NCBI RefSeq assembly: GCF_030651995.1
Contig: NZ_JAUSBN010000004.1
Coordinates: 36,939 to 100,938 of the forward strand
Source: Reyranella sp.
GTDB taxonomy: Bacteria; Pseudomonadota; Alphaproteobacteria; Reyranellales; Reyranellaceae
Direction of reading: 5' to 3'
DNA: 64,000 nucleotides
In this document: positions 8,431-17,983 of the stretch, one piece after another
How the letters are laid out: every line of letters begins with the position of its first letter
How positions within the stretch are numbered: the stretch's first letter is position 1
Notes under the pieces: model-generated
What the model was told of the DNA's origin: nothing
The model's database searches: none
The model's input: the letters and a program-made list of their open reading frames with translations, nothing else
Program-made: the position numbers and the translations under genes

Positions 8431-10401
8431 TCAGATGTCCATTCCAAACAGACGCATCTCCGCCGGCGTCGAGCTCATTCGAAGTCTTATATGATTGTCG
8501 CCCTGCAGCTCGGGCGGGGGAGCGGTAGTGGTCGTAACGATGTACTGGAAGCATGGTATTTCCACCTCTTTCTCCCATTGATGCACAAGGCTGAAGAGGC
8601 GGGCGTAGAGCTGCCCATCCAAGTCCGCTTCACGCGGACTGTCGTGAATGAGGAAGGCTGGCAGGTCGGCTTTCTCCTCAATAGCCATGTGCAAAGCGGC
8701 AAGGTCGAAGGCCACAATCTTGAGGGAGTCCAAGGCGGCGGTTGATACCTCACCTCGTCCCGAGAATTCGGCATCAACTTTCAAGCCGTGGCCATCCAGC
8801 TTGATGGTGCCTTCCACTCCGTCGGGGAGCCAGGCGGCCATGATCCCTTGGTATCTCTCCTCAAGCGTCCTGATGGCTGCCCGCGCCCGCGAGCGCCCCG
8901 ACTCCAGCTGCGCGCGAACTGCTTCGAGCGCCGCAGTCCCCGGGGGTGTTGGTTTAGCGGCTGCTTCGGCTGCGCGCAGCGACCGCGCATCATCGAGTAT
9001 TCGCCTCGATCGATAGATGCGGTCTTGGACCTCCTTCGCAGCCACCTGCGCGGTGCGGCTAGCGGTGTCAGCGGCTTTGGCCTCCGCCTCAAGTGCTTGC
9101 CGCCGAGGACCGAGCTGCTGAATCTGGGCTTCGACGCCCTTGGCCGCCTGTTCCGCACTGTTCGCCTCTGCGTCCAGCTCGGCGGCCCTCTTCTGCTTCT
9201 CAGCAATTGCGACCTTCAGCGCAGACAGGTCACATGCTTCGAGTGAAATGCCACACCCCTTCGCTCTGACCTCATCTATGCTGACTCTACAGACGGGGCA
9301 GACCCGGATCCGTCCCTGAGTGATATCGATCTCGCCCAAAGTTGCTTCGGAACGGTAACGCCCGGCTTCGTCCCGCTTGAAGCGCGTCTCGTTTTCGAAC
9401 TTCTGTTGTTTCGCAATGAATACTCCGCGCTCCTCATTGAGTGCGTTCAGACGCCCGAAGATCGAACTGACGTCGGGCGGCTTCGGCAGATCGGTTCGCA
9501 TGGCGTCCGCCAATGCCCTCTCTGCCAACGAGACTAAGCCTTTCTGGTCGATGGTATCGTCGAAACCAACTTCATCGCCCACGCCCAATTCTAGCCTCAC
9601 GGCTTTCAGACCATCGGCATACCGCTGCTGCTGATAAGCTTGGCGTCGCCGTTCATCCTCGACAGCAGCCACGAGGTCTCGCTCGCGGCCGGCCGCCGCG
9701 CGCTCTTCCGCGTCGAGCGCGCGCAAAGCGAGGCGCACCATGGTCAGCTTAGCTGTTTCGCCCAGCACTTGTGCGCGTGAACGGGTTTGCGTCTGTGATG
9801 ACCGCCACGCCAGAATGTCGGCAAGACGGCACTCCTGATCGCGCGTCAACCAAGCACGAAGGACATCCCAGACTTGGTCATGGCTGACCTCAGGCGGCGT
9901 GACTCCTGCGATCGTCGGGAAAAAGGTGTCGATTAAGACAGGGTCGATGAATGTTTGATCCCCGTCGAGACGACCGCGCGCGATAGCCTCCTCTATGGAC
10001 TCTGCTCGAACGGCGAACTCCCCGCCCAGAAATCCTAACGGGCGGACAATTACCCAGCATGCGCCATCGATTAGAACTTCCGCCGCTATCACGCCGTTCG
10101 GCAGCCTTGCCATGATCCGTGATCGCTGCGGATCGGTCGCATAGGCGGGCTCCCCCAGACAAGCTCGAAGCAAACGGCAGAAGGTTGTCTTGCCGCTGCC
10201 ATGGGCCAAGGCGCGGTTGCCACTGCTCGACATATCCGGCGTCCAGATGATGTTGAGGCCGGGTTTCAACGACACGTCGCGGATGATGGTCTGCGGGTCC
10301 TTGAAGACGGCCAGCCGACGAAACCAAAACCGGGGCCCAGTGCGGCCTTCCGGCGCCATCGGCGGGTGCATCGTCGGGGCGAACAGGTCAGGCTGCGCCA
10401 T
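8431..10401 (-). CDS. SMC/Rad50-like ATPase with Cys4 motif
   Basis: About 656 residues from ATG 10401 (a TTG two codons further upstream is also possible); the start overlaps the methyltransferase stop. A P-loop variant HGSGKTTFCRLL lies near residue 70, missing the first Gly of a canonical Walker A. Two long charged helical segments (about 220-370 and 400-530) look like coiled coil and flank CPVC...CGISLEAC, a four-Cys motif placed where Rad50 has its zinc hook. The C-terminal FLIHDSPREADLD resembles the Walker B/D-loop of SMC-like proteins. The architecture is like DUF2326/SMC-type defence ATPases. The likely role is DNA sensing or clamping for the adjacent HNH nuclease, by inference. Confidence 0.75.
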   Translation of the reverse strand: MAQPDLFAPTMHPPMAPEGRTGPRFWFRRLAVFKDPQTIIRDVSLKPGLNIIWTPDMSSSGNRALAHGSGKTTFCRLLRACLGEPAYATDPQRSRIMARLPNGVIAAEVLIDGACWVIVRPLGFLGGEFAVRAESIEEAIARGRLDGDQTFIDPVLIDTFFPTIAGVTPPEVSHDQVWDVLRAWLTRDQECRLADILAWRSSQTQTRSRAQVLGETAKLTMVRLALRALDAEERAAAGRERDLVAAVEDERRRQAYQQQRYADGLKAVRLELGVGDEVGFDDTIDQKGLVSLAERALADAMRTDLPKPPDVSSIFGRLNALNEERGVFIAKQQKFENETRFKRDEAGRYRSEATLGEIDITQGRIRVCPVCRVSIDEVRAKGCGISLEACDLSALKVAIAEKQKRAAELDAEANSAEQAAKGVEAQIQQLGPRRQALEAEAKAADTASRTAQVAAKEVQDRIYRSRRILDDARSLRAAEAAAKPTPPGTAALEAVRAQLESGRSRARAAIRTLEERYQGIMAAWLPDGVEGTIKLDGHGLKVDAEFSGRGEVSTAALDSLKIVAFDLAALHMAIEEKADLPAFLIHDSPREADLDGQLYARLFSLVHQWEKEVEIPCFQYIVTTTTAPPPELQGDNHIRLRMSSTPAEMRLFGMDI

Positions 10402-13400
10402 GTCCAAACCTCGCCCAGATCACGTTGTCCTCCTGCGCAACAGCCGCGGTAAGGCTGCTGACGTCGAGATCCCGAGTTGCTCGGATTACGAAGGCCGCGC
10501 GCTGAGCATCGGCTGAAGCGGCTTGCAGTCCGACTGAACTAAAGTGCGAACCTCGTGTCCACGCCCCGTCGGCGCGTTCCTCCAACTGGCCTGAGGCGAT
10601 CAGCGTCTCGAACATTGATCGCCACCCCGCGTTGATGGGCGGGCTCAATCGGATCGTACCTTGTGCCGGGCGCGCCTCCGAGCCGACAAGTCTGATCCAT
10701 TGATTGCGATCGCTGGTTGCCAGCAGAGGCGTGAGCAGTGCGGGCTCTGCAAGACTTGCGATCACGAAGCGCGCTCGTGTACCGTCGCTCGCGGAATCTA
10801 TCTGCGAAAGCACGTACTGGGCTGCGTAGCGGAGGCGGTCTCGACCTTGAATGCTTGTCGGCCATGCCCATGCGGCGTCAAACAGGTCTTCGAGAGGCTG
10901 CAATGTAGTCGGCGCAGGTAGCGTGTCAGACGCCTTATCCGCGTTCATTCGCTTCCACGCCTCTAGCACCAAGCGTTCTGTGCGGTATTCGCCAAACTGG
11001 CGGGTCTCCCTATCCTTCAAAACACGGAAGGTTTCGGAAGGGTAGCCCACCCCTTTAGCCTTAGCTGGATCAAGGACGTAGAGGAGCTCTTCCTCTGTGA
11101 AACCGTATTTTTTAGCGAAAAAAGCGTCTAGCTCGGCACGGAGCTGGGCGCGTCGATCCTCGTTCCACGCGAATGGATGACCGGAATACCCCAGATCCTC
11201 TGCCCAAGGTTTCATGGCGTGGCTGGTATAGGTTAGCTCCAACACACGCGAGCTAAGGAAGTTGAGATCATCCATCGTGTAGGCGGATGGCGGAAGAACA
11301 GGAAACTGCTTCAAGTAAAAATACGTGAGAGAAGTCCCTCCGATTTTCTGTCGAGCTATGTAGTCAAATGATAAAGCTGTCATATTTGCAAGAAATGCAG
11401 CAGCAAGACGGGGCGGTTGGGCTAGGTAAAACAACGGCATTTTATGATTCGTGCCGACCTTCGGAAACACACTCGCAATTACCGTCCGCTCGACGCTTCG
11501 AAGTGCGATGTCCCGCCAACCCATGAGCCAGCTCGGTTGCTTAGCGTCGATTAATAGTTCAGCCAGAGCGAGCGCTTCTTTCGGACCCTCGGCGATGAGG
11601 ATAAGATCCGCTTCTATCAGCGGCGTCTCGCGCTGCATCTCCCCACCGCTGACGAGCGTCTTGGGATCCATCAGGAAACGCTCGGCCGACACCTTCAGCG
11701 CGCCGCGCCAGTCCTGTGTGCGGCCGAGCAAGTGAAAAATGTCAGCCTCCCGCGCTTGGTGGCCTTTGAGGGCAGAAATGGCCCCGGCAAGCCAGGTAAC
11801 GAGCGCCTTAAGCGCGGCTGCGCGGGCGGGTTCGTCCACATCGGCGTCCGTCTTGCGGCGTCCTTTCCCGCTGTCGCTGCGTGCAAGTCTCACGGCGCTT
11901 TTCAACGCCGTCGGTACACGGGCAGCGCGTAACCATACCTCCTCCTCCGGCACCCAGTAACGCGGTGACGGCTCGAATGTCGGTGTCCCTTTTTCGTCGA
12001 GGGTGCAATCGCGAGCACCTTCTTCTTCCTCCTGCGCACCGGCACCATAAGTCGCCCAGCGATGATCGAAATGGTGGATCATCTTGGCTTCATAGAGCGG
12101 AACGCGACGCTCGACGCCCACCGCTGTCCCCCGGACCCAATCCGCTCCCTCGCGCAACCAGCCCTCAAGTTCCAGCTGCGAAGATGTGCGGAAGAAGCCG
12201 GAGTCACCAGACATGTGGAACATCGTTTGGAACGTGATGCCCCAGGGATTGATATCTCCGCCTTCTTCTTGCGGCCGTTCCTCGATCAACACCGGCGCCC
12301 GGGCGTAAAGCTTCGCCGTCAGCTCTGCATCGGCACGGGAACGAAAGACAGGAGCGGTCTTGGTATTGGGGTTAATGCGCGCAATTTCGTCTTCCGTTAA
12401 CGCGAAACGGCGTTCGGGATACTCGATTTCATTGATGGCCTTTATGTCGAAGCAGAACTCCGCTGCCCTTGCGGTACCGCCCGTGCAAATTATGCAGAAA
12501 GATTTTCTGTCATCCGTCCCTCTAAACCATCCTCTAATTTCATAAAAACTGAATAGCGACTGAAGCTTTCTAGTTGAGACAAGATATCCGAAGAATGCGG
12601 ATGTGAAGGAGTCAGTCGCAATTCCCGTCGGCACGATTACGCCCGCACGCCCGGTAGTTTTGACGAGGCGCGAGAACAACTCCGCAAAAAGAGCATAGGT
12701 GTTGACATCGCCCCGCCCGGTGAGCGGATAGCGGTCGGATGAACGCGCAAATTCGCTAGCTGCTTCAGCCGCGCGCTTGGCGAAGACAAAATCCCGCCAC
12801 AAGCGGCCATCTGCGCTGTCAGGATCAGCTTCTTCCAAGGTGTCAATCAACTTCTGCCGCGCCGCCTTGTTGAGCGCGCTGGCAATAGCGGGCGAGCGGG
12901 CGGCGAAGAACTCCTGTTCCTGGAGCTTGATCCGCTCCCATGGCGGGTTGCCGATAACGACATCGAAGCCGCCATCGCGTTCCATGATTTCGGGGAATTC
13001 AATGAACCAATGGAAGGCGCTTACTTTCTCAGATGTCAGTCTTGCGCCTTGCCGTAGATGTTCGGGAGGTGCTTCGCCTCCGGCGGCTTGCCACACATGT
13101 TCAGTAAGTGGCATGGCGTCCGCGCCCATAGCGGCTTTCGGCATAAAGAAAGCCGCCATGTAAAAATTGGCCGAGATATAGAGATCGCTGGCGGTTTTCA
13201 GACTCTGCCAGTCCTGCGATGCACGCATGTCTGCAAAGCCAAGTGCTTTTGCCTCGACGCTCTCTAGATCGTCCTGCGCCATCTCCCGCAGCTTGTGATC
13301 CCGCTCAGTCAGAATTTCCGGCGGCGCCCAAGTACGGAACAATTGCGGATGATCTTTCGCCCGATCCCGCTGTTCCCTGTTTAGGCGGGCGTAGCGGCGG

Positions 13401-15214
13401 GAGAGTTCCTTATCGTCGCCGGTCAGCGGCTTGTAAGCCTCATCAGGCAATCCCGCTCGCAACATCGATCGGCCAAAGACGCCGATCAAACTATCACCAC
13501 AGCGAATCTGCGCATCAAAGAAGGCGAGCGGACGGCCCGGCTCAAGAGCTTCGATCCAAAGCGCCACCTTGGTCAACTCCACCGCCATGGGGTTACGGTC
13601 AACGCCGTAAAGGCAGCGGCAGGCGACCTCGCGCAGTGCATGGCGGAAGTCGGCGGCCGATGGAATCCCACCGGCGCGATGGCGGGCGACGCGAGTGGCG
13701 ATGCGCCGTGCGGCCGCAAGCAGGAAATGACCAGAGCCGCACGCGGGGTCGATGACGGTCAACCCCAATAGCTCCTCGGCAGGATCCGCCGCCTGCGCTT
13801 CTCGCTCATCCAGCACGGGATTGAGAGTGTTATCGAGCAGAAGCTGCACCAGGGTGTCGGGCGTGTAATAAGAGCCCGTCGTCTTCCGCTGGTTGCCCCG
13901 CTGCTCAGAGACTTCAGAAGCGAAGAAAAGAGTCTTACCGTCGTCGCCCAGTTGCGGTTGGAGTTCGAGCAAGGATTCGTAGACCGAACCTAACTCCTCG
14001 GTCTCCATCGCGCGCCAGTTCACCGGGACAATACCGGTTTTGTCGGACAGCCACGAGAGGCGGTAGAGTGTCTCCATGAACGCGCGATTGCGCAGGCGAG
14101 CGGTTTCTAAATGCGGCAGCATGTCGGCGCCGAAGAGCCCGCCAAGGGCGGGAAGTCCGAGCGCCTCCTGACCATGGGCAAGCGACCGGAAGACGATTTT
14201 GACGCCTTCGTAACGGTCGTGATGCTTGTCCCAAGTGATCGCGCGGACGCATTGTGCACGCAACGCAGTCAGGCTGTAACCCTCAGCATAGAGCTTTCGG
14301 ACGATCGATTTCACATTCTCGGGGTGAAGCAGATTCCGATCCTCTGCTACCATCAGGAAGATCAAGCGATAGACGAGGCGTAGAAGCTCATTGAACCATT
14401 TGGTTAAGTCGACCTCACCGGACTTCAGCCGTGCAGCCAGATCGGGGTTGGCTTCCAAGAAGCCGGAGCCGAGCACTTTAAGCGCTGTTTCTACCTGGGC
14501 CGCCAGTCGATCGCGGACAGCCTCGCCTTCGCGTGAGCCGGCCTCACGCCAGCGTTCGAGCGCACAGTCGGTCGCGGATGTGTCCGCAACGCCGAACCGG
14601 GTTCGATGAATCAGCGACCAGAGAACAGCGAAAGAAGTGGCGTCCTCGTTCGTGAAAATCTGGGCAAGGTCGGCTTCGACATAGGCCGGCCGGGTTAACG
14701 AGGCGTTATCTCGCATGAGGCGGATGACGACACCATTAGTGACAAGACCCCAGACCGCATCGCCGTTGTCGTTGAGGTAATCCTGGAGCGCGAAAGCCGG
14801 AGACCGTGAACGGTCGGCGGAAAGCGTCGGACTACGTCTGTCGAGCTTTTCGTCGGAAGGCGGCACGACCACGATCGCAACACGGCTGCCCGCTAGGAAA
14901 GAAACTACACCGTCGGTCGAGACGAGATCGTCAAAGCCGAAGGTTTCCGCAAGGAAACCGCGCACGAAACGGCGTGTTGCTTCGACCGAGGGGTTCTCCA
15001 GTTTTGCGAAGGAGTCAAAATGAGACTGGCCGACACGAAAGGCGGTCGAGATCTCCTCGCGAATGGTCAGCCCTTTGCGGATCCGGTAGTCTTCTTCCGT
15101 CTGCTCAGAGGCTTGTCCGCGGTCGATGTTCGCGACCATCGCCGGTGCGATGAGATTGCCTTCGAGTGTGAGCGAAGGCCAGGCCGAAACATCGGTGACG
15201 AGCTTGCGTGCCAT
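10388..15214 (-). CDS. Giant Eco57I-like N6-adenine DNA methyltransferase (DISARM DrmMI/PglX-like)
   Basis: 1608 residues. SAM-binding motif I DPACGSGHFLL is near residues 489-499 and catalytic motif IV is VVIGNPPWERI, giving the NPPW of N6-adenine/gamma-class enzymes. KTTGSYYTPDTLVQLL just before motif I is the usual lead-in of Eco57I/PglX proteins. The N-terminal 200 residues include DAVWGLVTNGVVIRLMRD, typical of this family's regulatory or nuclease-like N-terminus; I could not identify a complete PD-(D/E)xK site. The long C-terminal part (900-1600) probably handles target recognition. The ATG lies 3 bp after the upstream helicase stop. In class 1 DISARM and BREX such enzymes mark host DNA; the same is inferred here. 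Confidence 0.88.
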   Translation of the reverse strand: MARKLVTDVSAWPSLTLEGNLIAPAMVANIDRGQASEQTEEDYRIRKGLTIREEISTAFRVGQSHFDSFAKLENPSVEATRRFVRGFLAETFGFDDLVSTDGVVSFLAGSRVAIVVVPPSDEKLDRRSPTLSADRSRSPAFALQDYLNDNGDAVWGLVTNGVVIRLMRDNASLTRPAYVEADLAQIFTNEDATSFAVLWSLIHRTRFGVADTSATDCALERWREAGSREGEAVRDRLAAQVETALKVLGSGFLEANPDLAARLKSGEVDLTKWFNELLRLVYRLIFLMVAEDRNLLHPENVKSIVRKLYAEGYSLTALRAQCVRAITWDKHHDRYEGVKIVFRSLAHGQEALGLPALGGLFGADMLPHLETARLRNRAFMETLYRLSWLSDKTGIVPVNWRAMETEELGSVYESLLELQPQLGDDGKTLFFASEVSEQRGNQRKTTGSYYTPDTLVQLLLDNTLNPVLDEREAQAADPAEELLGLTVIDPACGSGHFLLAAARRIATRVARHRAGGIPSAADFRHALREVACRCLYGVDRNPMAVELTKVALWIEALEPGRPLAFFDAQIRCGDSLIGVFGRSMLRAGLPDEAYKPLTGDDKELSRRYARLNREQRDRAKDHPQLFRTWAPPEILTERDHKLREMAQDDLESVEAKALGFADMRASQDWQSLKTASDLYISANFYMAAFFMPKAAMGADAMPLTEHVWQAAGGEAPPEHLRQGARLTSEKVSAFHWFIEFPEIMERDGGFDVVIGNPPWERIKLQEQEFFAARSPAIASALNKAARQKLIDTLEEADPDSADGRLWRDFVFAKRAAEAASEFARSSDRYPLTGRGDVNTYALFAELFSRLVKTTGRAGVIVPTGIATDSFTSAFFGYLVSTRKLQSLFSFYEIRGWFRGTDDRKSFCIICTGGTARAAEFCFDIKAINEIEYPERRFALTEDEIARINPNTKTAPVFRSRADAELTAKLYARAPVLIEERPQEEGGDINPWGITFQTMFHMSGDSGFFRTSSQLELEGWLREGADWVRGTAVGVERRVPLYEAKMIHHFDHRWATYGAGAQEEEEGARDCTLDEKGTPTFEPSPRYWVPEEEVWLRAARVPTALKSAVRLARSDSGKGRRKTDADVDEPARAAALKALVTWLAGAISALKGHQAREADIFHLLGRTQDWRGALKVSAERFLMDPKTLVSGGEMQRETPLIEADLILIAEGPKEALALAELLIDAKQPSWLMGWRDIALRSVERTVIASVFPKVGTNHKMPLFYLAQPPRLAAAFLANMTALSFDYIARQKIGGTSLTYFYLKQFPVLPPSAYTMDDLNFLSSRVLELTYTSHAMKPWAEDLGYSGHPFAWNEDRRAQLRAELDAFFAKKYGFTEEELLYVLDPAKAKGVGYPSETFRVLKDRETRQFGEYRTERLVLEAWKRMNADKASDTLPAPTTLQPLEDLFDAAWAWPTSIQGRDRLRYAAQYVLSQIDSASDGTRARFVIASLAEPALLTPLLATSDRNQWIRLVGSEARPAQGTIRLSPPINAGWRSMFETLIASGQLEERADGAWTRGSHFSSVGLQAASADAQRAAFVIRATRDLDVSSLTAAVAQEDNVIWARFGHGAA

Positions 15215-15217
15215 GGC

Positions 15218-17983
15218 TCAGGCCTCAGCCGGCATGAGCACGAACAAACCGATCATGTCCGGCGGCAGCACGACTTCCACTGAGACGCGCGATGCCGACC
15301 CTGACGCGGCGCGAAGGCTTGCATGGTCCCCCATGAGTTCTTGCGCGCGCGCCTGACCAAACTCGGCGATTGGTCCGTCGAGCAGGTTCGGGAGACCTTC
15401 CCTAGCCTTCGCGATGAACCTGTCGCGTGCGACCGGAGCCAGATCGGCCATCGCTGGTGTGTTCAGCAATCTCTGGGCAGCCTCGCCAACCGCAACGATC
15501 CGGCCGCCCTGGAGCGCAACGATGGCCGCCTCCTCGGCTAGCAGCAACCTTTCCTTGCGGGCATGAACGGTCAGCTTGAAGCGGACACGGAGAAGAGCAA
15601 GGCAAGTTATTTTGTCCACAGCAGTTGTCGGCCAAGCGCCGACACGGCCGATCCCGAGACCTGAAAGCGTCTCGGGATCGAGCGACGCCTCGACCAGCGC
15701 TTCGGCAAGCGTGGACGTCAGAGGATGGGTTCTGGTCAACAGCGCCGTGCCCGATGGTGCCGGCTCGGTCATCGCCAAGCGCACTGATCCTGTTAGGCCG
15801 CGTCCGCTCAAGCGTTCGCGCAGGCCGGCGTCAAGCGCATCAACATGGGCTAGGAGCACCGCCTTCCGGACTTCGAGGGGGACCCCAAAGCGCGCCATCG
15901 CCCGCTCGACGAAGAGTCTCGCATCCGTCGGAGAGCCGAGCAGCGTTCGGACTTTCTCCCATGCAGGGGCGACCTCCTGCGGCTTCATTGCGTTCTGGGC
16001 GAAACGCGCGCGGGATTTTTTTTCGTTCTCGGCAGCATCGCGCCACCGGGCCTCCATGACCTTGCCGCCGTCGCCGAGACGCAGATCTAGCGTAAGCTGG
16101 CGGGGCACGCCGCGGCGCAACATCATCGACGCCATTAGCGCTTCCGTCACCGGCCCTCGTTCATCCGGAAGCGGAACGGTTACGCCCGTCGCGTCGCGGA
16201 TCTCCGCCGCTTTGCGCAGGATGACATCGAGCACGGCGCCATCGATCGCACTGTCCGGCGAAAACATCATGATCGATCGGACAAGCTCTGCCGGTTGACC
16301 GAAGCGATTGACCCGTCCCTCGCGCTGCTGATGTCGGGTCGGATTCCATGACAGGTCGTAATGGACGACCGTATCGAACAGCTGCTGCAGGTTGATTCCT
16401 TCGGAAAGACAGTCGGTGGCGACGAGGATGCGCTGAACCTGCTTTTCCTCATCCACCGACGCCATGTCCGCCACGCGGTCTCGGCGTTCGTCGGGCGTAA
16501 GAACACCTGTTACGGCTTCGACGATCAGCTTTGGGAAGGCCTTGCGCAGGCCATCGCGGACATGTTCGGCGGTTGCTAGATAGCGACAGAAGACGACGGG
16601 ATTGGCGCCCTTCTTGATGAGGGGGGTCAAAGCATCGACCAAAGCGATCAGCTTCGGGTCGGGTTTGCTAACCATTTCCTCGGCGCGCTTGACCAAAGCG
16701 AGAAGATCCGTATCGACGTCGAAGGCTGTACCTGGCTCGATGTCGACCGCGTCCTCGTCGTCGCTGTCCTCGTCAAAGATTTGCGGCTCGAGGCGGTCAC
16801 TCTCGCTCGACATACGGTTCCGCAGCGCGCTCTTAGCTGCAGCCGGCGAAGAGCCGACACAACGCATCAGGGCCAGCGTACCCCAGAAGGCCAAGCGTCG
16901 CTCACGCTGACCGGATCCTACTCGGGAAACGATGCCGAGGCAGTAGTCGAGCGCAGCTTCCTGGAATTCGAGGTGGGCCGGAGAAAGACGATATGGAAAT
17001 TCCGTTGTCTCGTGGTTTGGGAAGGCGCGATCCTCGTCCCAATCCCCTGAGACGAGATCGATCCGGCGCCGCTGCACGAAGTGTCGCGCCAAACGCTCCC
17101 GGTAGCGAGCGTCCTCGAAGTTCATCGAGGTGAATGATGGCTCGACCAGGGAGAGAAGGCGCGCGAAGGCTTCTTCATCTCCGGAATGCGGCGTCGCGGT
17201 TAAAAGGATCATCCGACGATCCGGATTCCGGGCCAACCCTGCCAGAAGCTCAAAGCGCTGCTGCCGACCCTTGTGCGTGCCTATGCAGGCATGCGCCTCA
17301 TCGACGATAACGAAATCCGGGCATGCGCGTGCGAAGTTCTCCCGGCGCTTCTCTGCTTTAATGTAGTCGAGACTGACGATCGTGAAGGGATAAGCATCAA
17401 ACACGGTCTGAGCGAGTGGCAGGCTGCGCTCCAGCCTAGCGGCAGTACCCGACGTCACTGCGACGGCTTCTATCCCGAAACGCACCTTCAGCTCCCCGAC
17501 CCACTGTTCAACGAGATGCGGAGGACAGAGCACTGAGAACGCGTCCACTTCGCCCCGATCCATCAGCTCGCGTAGGATCAGGCCAGCTTCAATCGTCTTG
17601 CCGATACCAACATCGTCCGCGATGAGCAGGCGCGGCACCGGCAGCCGAAGGGCCATGAGCAACGGGACCAGCTGATAGGTCCGAGGTTCGAAGGCGAGTT
17701 GCGCTGCGGAGCGAAAAGGACCCGCACCACGGCGCAGCGTCAGACGCATTGCATCCGCGAGGAGCGCCGCCTTCGTCTGAACGGTTGTCGCAGCGTCGGC
17801 AGGCAAATCGAACCGTGCGGGCTCGACCGGGAGGATCTCAAAGTCCGGGTCAAGGATGACCGCGTCGTTCTCACCGCCTGAGAGTGGGCGGAGAGCCAGA
17901 ACGCCATTGTGCGGGGAAGGTAATGCGACCCATTCACGCCCTCGGGCGCGCACTAGGTCTCCGGGGGCAAAGTTCACAGTCAT
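15218..17983 (-). CDS. SNF2-family helicase, DISARM DrmD-like
   Basis: 921 residues from ATG 17983; an upstream in-frame start exists but would bury about 130 bases in the preceding gene, whereas 17983 has a G-rich ribosome site and an ATGA overlap with that gene's stop. SF2 motifs are intact: Walker A DVGIGKTIEAGL, DEAH in VDEAHACIG, motif III LLTATPHSG, and motif VI QQREGRVNRFGQ. The gap between the two RecA lobes holds a long acidic insert (FDEDSDDEDAVDIEPG). Proteins of this kind (about 900-1100 aa) are DrmD in class 1 DISARM and occur next to Eco57I-like methyltransferases, as here. ATP-driven DNA translocation is inferred from family. Confidence 0.85.
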   Translation of the reverse strand: MTVNFAPGDLVRARGREWVALPSPHNGVLALRPLSGGENDAVILDPDFEILPVEPARFDLPADAATTVQTKAALLADAMRLTLRRGAGPFRSAAQLAFEPRTYQLVPLLMALRLPVPRLLIADDVGIGKTIEAGLILRELMDRGEVDAFSVLCPPHLVEQWVGELKVRFGIEAVAVTSGTAARLERSLPLAQTVFDAYPFTIVSLDYIKAEKRRENFARACPDFVIVDEAHACIGTHKGRQQRFELLAGLARNPDRRMILLTATPHSGDEEAFARLLSLVEPSFTSMNFEDARYRERLARHFVQRRRIDLVSGDWDEDRAFPNHETTEFPYRLSPAHLEFQEAALDYCLGIVSRVGSGQRERRLAFWGTLALMRCVGSSPAAAKSALRNRMSSESDRLEPQIFDEDSDDEDAVDIEPGTAFDVDTDLLALVKRAEEMVSKPDPKLIALVDALTPLIKKGANPVVFCRYLATAEHVRDGLRKAFPKLIVEAVTGVLTPDERRDRVADMASVDEEKQVQRILVATDCLSEGINLQQLFDTVVHYDLSWNPTRHQQREGRVNRFGQPAELVRSIMMFSPDSAIDGAVLDVILRKAAEIRDATGVTVPLPDERGPVTEALMASMMLRRGVPRQLTLDLRLGDGGKVMEARWRDAAENEKKSRARFAQNAMKPQEVAPAWEKVRTLLGSPTDARLFVERAMARFGVPLEVRKAVLLAHVDALDAGLRERLSGRGLTGSVRLAMTEPAPSGTALLTRTHPLTSTLAEALVEASLDPETLSGLGIGRVGAWPTTAVDKITCLALLRVRFKLTVHARKERLLLAEEAAIVALQGGRIVAVGEAAQRLLNTPAMADLAPVARDRFIAKAREGLPNLLDGPIAEFGQARAQELMGDHASLRAASGSASRVSVEVVLPPDMIGLFVLMPAEA

